Shown here one piece after another: positions 1 to 5,129 of a stretch of DNA of 6,035 nt (position 1 is the first letter of the stretch; each line of letters opens with the position of its first letter). Source of the DNA: Bacteroidia bacterium (lineage in GTDB: Bacteria > Bacteroidota > Bacteroidia > NS11-12g > UBA955); the NCBI GenBank assembly GCA_023254645.1, contig JALRLA010000042.1, forward strand, positions 1 through 6,035, given 5' to 3'. The notes beneath the pieces were generated by a model. It saw nothing but the letters and a program-made list of their open reading frames with translations. It did no database searches and was not told the DNA's origin. Position numbers and translations under genes: made by a program.

Positions 1-49
1 GTCGAAAGCTCACGATATTGGGTTACCGCAAGCAGCGTATCCCGGGTAA

Positions 50-229
50 TTGGAAGCTGCCGGCGATGACTCAGCCTTGGATAGCGCCATGCAGGTGCTT
101 CTGGAGTTGCGTGCCCAGGCGAAAGCCGATAAAAATTATGCCTTGAGCGATGCCATTCGAGACAAATTGGCCGCCTCAGGTTTTCAAATCAAAGACGGCA
201 AGGACGGCAGTTCCTGGTCGCGTTCCTAA
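50..229 (+). CDS. cysS: cysteine--tRNA ligase, C-terminal fragment (5' end missing or disrupted)
   Basis: This is the end of cysteinyl-tRNA synthetase, the cytoplasmic enzyme that charges tRNA-Cys. The reading frame ending at the TAA at 227-229 gives the typical C-terminal tail: a helix with LLELRAQAKADKNYALSDAIRDKL split over two turns of the family pattern (R..A...K.yalSD.IRd.L), then GFQIKDGKDGSSW, matching the usual G(I/F)xxKDxxxGxxW ending. Catalytic HIGH and KMSKS motifs would lie outside the window. The frame is closed by a TAA at 47-49. Upstream of it the same frame reads SKAHDIGLPQAAYPG, which resembles the D(I/V)LGL segment that normally precedes this tail but lacks one Leu. The 5' part is therefore either a genuinely broken gene, or there is a sequence error near a contig edge. 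The stop lies 3 nt before rsmE. Family assignment is confident; intactness is not. Confidence 0.75.
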   Translation: MEAAGDDSALDSAMQVLLELRAQAKADKNYALSDAIRDKLAASGFQIKDGKDGSSWSRS

Positions 230-232
230 GCG

Positions 233-922
233 ATGCCGGGGCATTTCACCTTCTATAGCGCCGTACAAGAAGACCGTGTTCTATGGTTGGACGAAACCGA
301 GTCCAAACATTTGGGCCAGGTTTTGCGCTATCAGGTGGGAGATGAATTGGAGGTAAGCAACGGCCTCGGAAGTCTGTTTCAAGCCCGTTTGACGGAGCTA
401 GGAAAAAAGGGTGCCCGTGCCGAAATCCTTACCGAAACTCTCGTAGCTGCGCCCATTCCCTTTGTCTTGGCCATGGGCATACTCAAGTCTTCTGACAAAA
501 TGGAATGGGTGGTGGAAAAAGCCACCGAATTAGGTGTGCCAGAATTGGTATTCCTTCAGTCGGAGCGCTGCGAACGCAGCAAGGTAAACGAAGAACGTCT
601 GCTAAAGGCGGCCTTATCTGCCTTGAAGCAAAGCCACAGTGCCTGGTTGCCCAGCATTCGCATAAGCAAGTTTCATGATTTTGTAGCGGAACCATTCGAA
701 GGAACCTCTTTCATCGCCCATTGCCCCGATGAGCTTCGTTCTCCCGATCGATTGGACTTCAGCCGATCGCGCATAGCAGTGGGTCCGGAAGGTGATTTTT
801 CTGACCGCGAAGTGGAACTAGCACTGGCTTCAGGGTTCACCGCCCTTTCCATGGGTGAGCGAGTGCTGAGAAGCGAAACAGCCGCCCTTTATGCTGCGGT
901 TTGCTATGCCCGTGGGTTGTAA
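233..922 (+). CDS. rsmE: 16S rRNA (uracil(1498)-N(3))-methyltransferase RsmE
   Basis: RsmE methylates N3 of U1498 in 16S rRNA on the 30S subunit, using S-adenosylmethionine. It belongs to the SPOUT (trefoil knot) family. The 229-residue product is near family size (about 230-250). The N-terminal PUA-like part starts with FTFYSA and holds H26...VLR(30-32)...GD(36-37). The methyltransferase part has K85-S-S-D-K-M-E followed by the KATELGV segment (96-102) and SERCERS. The SAM-binding knot loops are VGPEGDFS (183-190) and MGERVLRSETA (207-217). The knot loop has GPEGD where many proteobacterial proteins have GPEGG; I recall the D form from Bacteroidota relatives. The ATG at 233 is chosen because the family starts with a short stretch before the FY dipeptide, and because it lies 3 nt after the cysS stop. 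There is no evident Shine-Dalgarno. Probably cotranscribed with cysS and purD. Confidence 0.95.
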   Translation: MPGHFTFYSAVQEDRVLWLDETESKHLGQVLRYQVGDELEVSNGLGSLFQARLTELGKKGARAEILTETLVAAPIPFVLAMGILKSSDKMEWVVEKATELGVPELVFLQSERCERSKVNEERLLKAALSALKQSHSAWLPSIRISKFHDFVAEPFEGTSFIAHCPDELRSPDRLDFSRSRIAVGPEGDFSDREVELALASGFTALSMGERVLRSETAALYAAVCYARGL

Positions 923-931
923 CTTTACAGC

Positions 932-2218
932 GTGAATATTCTCTTGTTGGGATCGGGTGGTCGTGAACATGCGTTTGCCTTGGCCATCTCTCAAAGCCCC
1001 AATTGCAGCCATTTGTACATTGCCCCTGGTAACGCAGGGACAGCCCAGTGTGGCACCAATGTTAGCTTGAACCTAAGTGATTTTCAGGCGGTGGGTCAGT
1101 TTTGCATGCAACACAACATTGAGCTGGTAGTTCCGGGTAACGAAGACCCCTTGGTCGCCGGCATTACCGATGCCTTGGAAGCTTTTGCCGCTGAAAAAGG
1201 CATTCGAATGGCCGTTGCAGGCCCCGATCAATGGGCCTCCCAGCTGGAAGGAAGCAAGCAATTTGCCAAGGAATTCATGATGAAGTATGGCGTTCCAACG
1301 GCGGCCTACCGCAATTTCAATGCAGAGAATGTCGATGAGTCAGGGGCCTTTTTGGAAAGTTTGATTCCCCCTTACGTGTTGAAGGCCGATGGCTTGGCAG
1401 CAGGTAAGGGTGTCATCATTACCTCTGATCTGGACGAAGCCAAGGAAACCTTGCGTGATATGATTTTGGGAGCGCGTTTTGGAGCCGCTAGCGCCAATGT
1501 GGTGGTCGAGGAATTCTTGCAAGGCATCGAGATTTCCGTCTTTGTGGTCAGCGATGGCATCGACTGGCACATTTTGGGATCGGCCAAAGATTACAAGCGC
1601 ATTGGAGAAGGGGACCAGGGTCCGAATACGGGAGGTATGGGGGCCATTTCGCCGGTTCCTTTTGCCGATGAAATATTCATGCACAAGGTCAAAGAACGCA
1701 TTGTATTGCCCAGTTTAGAGGGTCTTCGCGCTGAGGGTCATCCGTACCGCGGATTCCTGTTTTTGGGCTTGATGAACGACCATGGAGATCCCAAGGTCAT
1801 CGAATACAACGTTCGCATGGGCGATCCGGAAACAGAAGCCATTTTTCCCCGTCTGAAAACCGATATGGTAGACTTGTTGAACGGCGTTGCCCAAGGCAAT
1901 ATTTCCCAGGTTCCTTTTGAAGTAGATTCTCGAACGGCGGCAACCGTGTTCTTGGTTTCAGCCGGTTACCCAGGAACCATTGAAAAAGGCTTTGAAATGA
2001 GCATGCCCTCAGAGGTGGCAGATTCACAGCGCTTGTACCATGCGGGAACGGCTTTGAAAGAGGGGACTGTGGTGACCAATGGAGGCCGAGTTTTGGCCGT
2101 GACTAGCTTGGGTGATACTATTCCTGAGGCATTGAAAGCCAGTTACGATTTGGTAGATTTGATTCAGTTTCAAGGAAAGTCTTACCGCCGAGACATCGGC
2201 CAAGATTTGCTAACATGA
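932..2218 (+). CDS. purD: phosphoribosylamine--glycine ligase (GAR synthetase)
   Basis: PurD catalyses the second step of de novo purine synthesis: phosphoribosylamine + glycine + ATP to glycinamide ribonucleotide, in the cytoplasm. At 428 residues it is full length. The N-terminal domain begins LLLGSGGREHA (4-14) and APGNAGT (31-37). The ATP-grasp region has GSKQFAK (107-113), YVLKADGLAAGKGV (148-161), VVVEEFLQGIEIS, AKDYKRIGEGD, PNTGGMG (231-237) and EYNVRMGDPET (291-301, metal and ATP ligands). The C-terminal domain holds SAGYPGTIEKG and NGGRVLAVTSLG. The GTG at 932 is the right start because LLLGSGG lies at the usual distance from the N-terminus. One oddity: the usual GPExPL segment reads GNEDPL (69-74), with Asn70 for Pro. 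The gene starts 9 nt after rsmE and its TGA overlaps the next ATG (ATGA, 2215-2218), suggesting translational coupling. Confidence 0.97.
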   Translation: MNILLLGSGGREHAFALAISQSPNCSHLYIAPGNAGTAQCGTNVSLNLSDFQAVGQFCMQHNIELVVPGNEDPLVAGITDALEAFAAEKGIRMAVAGPDQWASQLEGSKQFAKEFMMKYGVPTAAYRNFNAENVDESGAFLESLIPPYVLKADGLAAGKGVIITSDLDEAKETLRDMILGARFGAASANVVVEEFLQGIEISVFVVSDGIDWHILGSAKDYKRIGEGDQGPNTGGMGAISPVPFADEIFMHKVKERIVLPSLEGLRAEGHPYRGFLFLGLMNDHGDPKVIEYNVRMGDPETEAIFPRLKTDMVDLLNGVAQGNISQVPFEVDSRTAATVFLVSAGYPGTIEKGFEMSMPSEVADSQRLYHAGTALKEGTVVTNGGRVLAVTSLGDTIPEALKASYDLVDLIQFQGKSYRRDIGQDLLT

Positions 2219-2823
2219 AGATACAAGAATTTGATCCTCAGCATTTTAGAAAAAATATGAAGTCGCCCTTTCAACGCGTGATTAGCTATTTGTTGCGCGG
2301 CCTTTTGGTACTGTTGCCCATTGGTGCGACCATTAGCATTGTCCTTTGGATTCTTGGCGGTCTATCGGATCTCTTGCACCTGGACGAAGTCGGTTTTTGG
2401 GAGTTTTGGCTGTACGCGGCTGTCATTCTCGCAGGAATAGTGGGTGTCGGAGTTTTGACACAAGGAGTCGTCGCCAAGCAGGTCTTGGATTTTTTTGAAG
2501 GCATCATCGAAAAAGCCCCGGGCTTGAGTTTCATCTTCGGTACAACCAAAGACATGACCGAGGCCTTCATGGGGGAGAACAAGAAATTTGACAAACCCAT
2601 TGTTGTGGAACTCGAAGGCGGTGTGCATCGCATGGGCTTTTTGACCCAGGCAGACATGTCGGTAATCAACATGCCCGATCACTGTTCAGTCTATTTGCCA
2701 TTGTCCTATGCCTTGACGGGAGAGATGCTCATTGTGCCAAAAAACAAGGTCAAACCCATTGATGTCGAGCCGAGCCATGTGACCAAGTTCGTCGTGAGCG
2801 GTGGGGTAGCGGGCTTGAACTAA
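2215..2823 (+). CDS. DUF502 family inner-membrane protein
   Basis: This 202-residue product resembles the DUF502 family of bacterial membrane proteins, whose biochemical function I do not know. Two hydrophobic segments are visible. The first (about 29-47) begins GLLVLLPIGATISIV, matching the family pattern G...L.P...T. The second spans about 66-82 and leads into a Gly-rich turn (GIVGVGVLTQG). The soluble part that follows has KAPGLSFIFGTTKD (like the family's P....iY...K), a KKFDKPIVVELEGG strand, MGFLTQ, and a late SGG near the C-terminus (194-196), all in family order. The region after MGFLTQ, where relatives usually have a PTxPNPTSG-like stretch, is divergent (NMPDHCSVYLPLSYALTGE). Two starts are possible: ATG 2215, overlapping the purD stop, or ATG 2257 (Met15), which would place the protein's basic N-terminus directly before the first helix. 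I list the upstream one because of the coupled overlap. Family confidence is good; start and role are uncertain. Confidence 0.85.
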   Translation: MKIQEFDPQHFRKNMKSPFQRVISYLLRGLLVLLPIGATISIVLWILGGLSDLLHLDEVGFWEFWLYAAVILAGIVGVGVLTQGVVAKQVLDFFEGIIEKAPGLSFIFGTTKDMTEAFMGENKKFDKPIVVELEGGVHRMGFLTQADMSVINMPDHCSVYLPLSYALTGEMLIVPKNKVKPIDVEPSHVTKFVVSGGVAGLN

Positions 2824-2831
2824 ACCCCGAT

Positions 2832-2856
2832 TGGGGATAAAATATGTACATCCCCA
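2832..2856 (+). promoter_or_regulatory. possible RNA hairpin in the DUF502-exbB gap
   Basis: TGGGGAT (2832-2838) and ATCCCCA (2850-2856) form a perfect 7-bp inverted repeat around an 11-base A/T-rich loop. The same GGGG (2833-2836) can instead pair with CCCC at 2825-2828 around the 4-base loop GATT, so the two stems exclude each other. No U-run follows either stem, so this is not a classic intrinsic terminator. The 69-base gap is the only gap above 10 bases in the window and probably holds the promoter or leader of exbB. I found no good Bacteroidota-type TAnnTTTG/TTTG promoter pair in it. Function is inferred and weakly supported. Confidence 0.3.
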
Positions 2857-2892
2857 TACGCAGGACTGCCACACATCCGTTTTCTTTGAAGT

Positions 2893-3582
2893 ATGTCTTT
2901 ATTGATTCAACTCCTGTTAGCCGGCGCTGACACTTCAGCTGCTGCAGGTGCCACTGAACACGTTTCTGCTCCCATAGTCGAAATCATGGCCAAAGGGGGC
3001 GTAGTAATGGCTTTGCTCGCCTTGAGTTTGCTGATTGCCATTTACTTCATTGTTGAGCGCTTTTTGTATTTGAAAAGCCGCGCAGCCATTGACTTCAACT
3101 TGATCAGCGTGGTCAAAGACAATTTAAAAGAGAACCGCCCCGATGCCGCTTTGGCCTATTGCGAGCGCACCCATACCGCTCAAGCTCAGGTCATTGGAAC
3201 CGGTTTGCGTTTCTTGGGTTCCAACATGCGCGAAATCGAAAGCGCGATGGAGACCAAAGCCAACGTGGAGCTGAGCGCCATGGAAGGCAATTTGCACTAT
3301 TTGAGTTTGATCAGCCGCATTGCCCCCATGTTGGGTTTTGTGGGAACGATTTGGGGTGTCATCAATATCTTCTACAGCATTTCGACCACGGGTGATTTGA
3401 GCATTGGTGCCATCTCCGGCGGATTGTACACCAAAATGGTAGCCTCTTTTGCGGGCTTGTTGGTGGGTATGATTGCCTTCTTTGGTTACCAGATGTTCAT
3501 GCGTCGCATTGACAAATTTGCCGAGCGTTTGCAAGAGCAAAGCTTGAGCTTGCTGGAAATGTTGACCAAGTCCAACCTCTAA
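2893..3582 (+). CDS. exbB: MotA/TolQ/ExbB proton channel family protein
   Basis: ExbB-type proteins form the pentameric inner-membrane proton channel that, with ExbD, converts proton-motive force into work on TonB and outer-membrane transporters; TolQ and MotA relatives drive other envelope machines. The 229-residue product has a short hydrophobic N-terminus and an Ala/Thr-rich linker (1-28), then three membrane segments: about 35-56, ending in the conserved VERF; about 138-160, containing APMLGFVGTIWG (144-155), the channel signature; and about 182-204, beginning MVASFAGLLVGM. A cytoplasmic helical region lies between the first two, with ESAMETKANVE in place of the family's E...E pattern. 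The ATG at 2893 fits the usual length of Bacteroidota homologues. The gene follows a 69-nt gap, so it may start a separate transcript, and exbD begins 9 nt downstream. TolQ is the main alternative name, but no Tol-Pal genes are visible. Confidence 0.93.
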   Translation: MSLLIQLLLAGADTSAAAGATEHVSAPIVEIMAKGGVVMALLALSLLIAIYFIVERFLYLKSRAAIDFNLISVVKDNLKENRPDAALAYCERTHTAQAQVIGTGLRFLGSNMREIESAMETKANVELSAMEGNLHYLSLISRIAPMLGFVGTIWGVINIFYSISTTGDLSIGAISGGLYTKMVASFAGLLVGMIAFFGYQMFMRRIDKFAERLQEQSLSLLEMLTKSNL

Positions 3583-3591
3583 TCTCGGGCC

Positions 3592-4053
3592 ATGAAAATC
3601 GGAAGACGCAGAAGGGAAGAAGCAGAAGTCGAATCATCGGCTTTGAACGACATCATGTTCTTTCTGCTCCTGTTCTTCTTGATCGCGAGCACCTTGGCCA
3701 ACCCCAACGTCATCAACGTATTGTTGCCCAAGGCCAAAACCACTTCTAAGATTCAAACCAAACCCATGATTTTGACCGTGAAGCGCCCCGATGGAGCGGT
3801 CATAGGAGAAGATGGTACAGGTCCTGTTGTCTATTACATTGACAACAACAAAGAACCCGTAGAAGTCGACGAATTGGAGAAAGTGATGTTGGATCGAGAC
3901 AAAGAATACTACGACCCCAACAACCCCGACAGCCGATTGAGCGTTGTGCTGCGTTTGGACAAGAAGTTAACCATTCAAGAAGTGGTTGATGTGATGCAGA
4001 TTGGAGCCAACCAGGGCATTCGCATGGTCTTGGCCACCGATAAAAAGCAGTAA
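3592..4053 (+). CDS. exbD: ExbD/TolR family biopolymer transport protein
   Basis: ExbD sits inside the ExbB pentamer; its single transmembrane helix carries an Asp essential for proton use, and its periplasmic domain contacts TonB. The 153-residue product has a basic cytoplasmic N-terminus (GRRRREEAE) and then one helix (about 20-36) beginning LNDIMFFLLLFFLIAST. Asp20 aligns with the functional Asp of the family. The residues before it are SSALN rather than the PLID/PxxD of proteobacterial ExbD, a form I associate with Bacteroidota. The periplasmic part (about 38-153) has VLRLDKKLTIQEVVDVMQIG and ends GIRMVLATDKKQ, as in the family C-terminal fold, with an acidic, Asn/Pro-rich loop (about 103-113) in the middle. 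Its stop is only 2 nt before the next gene. Only one exbD copy is seen and no tonB follows. Confidence 0.93.
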   Translation: MKIGRRRREEAEVESSALNDIMFFLLLFFLIASTLANPNVINVLLPKAKTTSKIQTKPMILTVKRPDGAVIGEDGTGPVVYYIDNNKEPVEVDELEKVMLDRDKEYYDPNNPDSRLSVVLRLDKKLTIQEVVDVMQIGANQGIRMVLATDKKQ

Positions 4054-4055
4054 TC

Positions 4056-5129
4056 ATGAAAAGGGCCGTCTTTGCATGGGCCTTTTTGTTGTCTTCGCTT
4101 GCCGTTCAGGCCAACCCTATCCTTTCTCTTCCCATTCCCAATAACAACCGTGTTCAATGGTTGCTGCAGGGGCACAGAGGTGCTTTGATGCCTCATCGTC
4201 CCGATATGGAGCAGTTGTTGGGCCGGGTGTGGACCTTGAGCGCCGAACGCCGAGTATTGTACCGACAGCCTTTGCGAGCTACACCTTATCGAGGGCTTTT
4301 ATTCAATGCTTCTCATTTAGGAAATTCAGCGACGGGCTTAGCGGTTGGAGCGGGTTTTAGCATGGGCCAAGTCGGTGTACATGGATTGGATTATTCATTC
4401 GCCGCTGGAGTGGGCTATGTCAGCAAACCCTTTGACGCGGTTACGAACCCCTTGAACAATGCGATAGGCTCTCATTTCAATGGCATGATGCGCCTGCAGT
4501 TGGGTTATTCGGGGAAACAAATTTCGGCCCATATTGGCATGTTGCATTTCTCGAATGCGTATTGGCGTTCCCCCAACTTGGGCATCAATTTGCCTTATGT
4601 GTCGGTTGCAAGGGGTTTGGGAGTGTCGGTTTACGAAGGCCGGCATAGTTACGCCTATTACCCTACTCGGCAGAATGCCTCTTTTCAGTCTTGGGTTTTC
4701 TGGCCATCCTTTCGTGTAGGGAAAGTGGAATATGACTTGGATGATCGCAGTCCCTTGATCAAATCTTGTTTGGACCTGAGGGTTCAACACACCCGAGGCG
4801 ATTGGCGTCAGCGCAGCCCTTCATTCGGATTGCAGCTGTTTCACGATCCTTTGTATGCCTACGAAAAGTTTCAAGGCATGCAGAGTACAGGCTTTCGGTC
4901 GCAGGCAGAATTGGCTGCCTTTGCAGGCATGGAATGGACTATGGATCGCTGGGGATTTCAGGTAGACTTGGGTTGGTATTTGGCCCGTCCTGATCGCCGC
5001 AAGTATCCTTTCTATGAGGGAGTGGGTTTTAACTATTATTTGAATCCGCGCAGCCGCATCATGGTTCGATTGAAAGCCAATCAGTTTTCGGCTGATGTCA
5101 TGGAATGGGGTTGGGCCTTTGCCTTTTAG
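4056..5129 (+). CDS. PagL-like lipid A deacylase / acyloxyacyl hydrolase family outer-membrane protein
   Basis: This is a 357-residue, probably outer-membrane beta-barrel protein that I assign to the PagL-like (acyloxyacyl hydrolase) family. Pseudomonas PagL removes the 3-O acyl chain of lipid A. A clear signal peptide occupies residues 1-19, with likely cleavage after VQA. The middle shows alternating beta-strand patterns, NPLNNAIGSHFN (131-142), and the active-site stretch HFSNA (164-168) followed by PNLGIN (173-178). His164 and Ser166 match the PagL catalytic His and Ser, and Asn174 matches the conserved Asn of the oxyanion hole. The position of the catalytic Glu (14 residues after His, in GIE of PagL) is Asn178 here. 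The C-terminus (WGWAFAF) ends in Phe, typical of barrels. It is larger than Pseudomonas PagL (about 150 residues mature), so roughly half the protein is additional. Coupled to exbD by 2 nt. Family fairly confident; activity inferred. Confidence 0.7.
   Translation: MKRAVFAWAFLLSSLAVQANPILSLPIPNNNRVQWLLQGHRGALMPHRPDMEQLLGRVWTLSAERRVLYRQPLRATPYRGLLFNASHLGNSATGLAVGAGFSMGQVGVHGLDYSFAAGVGYVSKPFDAVTNPLNNAIGSHFNGMMRLQLGYSGKQISAHIGMLHFSNAYWRSPNLGINLPYVSVARGLGVSVYEGRHSYAYYPTRQNASFQSWVFWPSFRVGKVEYDLDDRSPLIKSCLDLRVQHTRGDWRQRSPSFGLQLFHDPLYAYEKFQGMQSTGFRSQAELAAFAGMEWTMDRWGFQVDLGWYLARPDRRKYPFYEGVGFNYYLNPRSRIMVRLKANQFSADVMEWGWAFAF

Noticed and set aside
150..356. 68-codon plus-strand frame spanning the cysS end and rsmE start
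   Set aside because: It crosses two better supported frames and its translation has no family resemblance.
1340..1684. 114-codon open frame on the minus strand inside purD
   Set aside because: It lies wholly opposite a confidently identified gene, its translation shows no recognisable family, and open antisense frames are common in sequence with this codon use.
2286..2682. Two open frames (128 and 106 codons) on the minus strand inside the DUF502 gene
   Set aside because: The two frames overlap each other and a better supported plus-strand gene; compositions look like codon shadows with no domain signature.
2881..2888. TTTCTTTG as a Bacteroidota -7 promoter element (TAnnTTTG) before exbB
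   Set aside because: The A of the motif is missing, no TTTG-like -33 element stands about 20 bases upstream, and the start point would fall on the exbB ATG.
3124..3540. 138-codon open frame opposite exbB, His/Gln-rich
   Set aside because: The His/Gln richness is what the reverse complement of TTG, GCC and ATG rich coding sequence produces; exbB motifs on the plus strand are unambiguous.
4395..4790. 131-codon open frame opposite the PagL-like gene
   Set aside because: No recognisable motif; the plus-strand frame has a signal peptide, a family active-site motif and a correct operon position.
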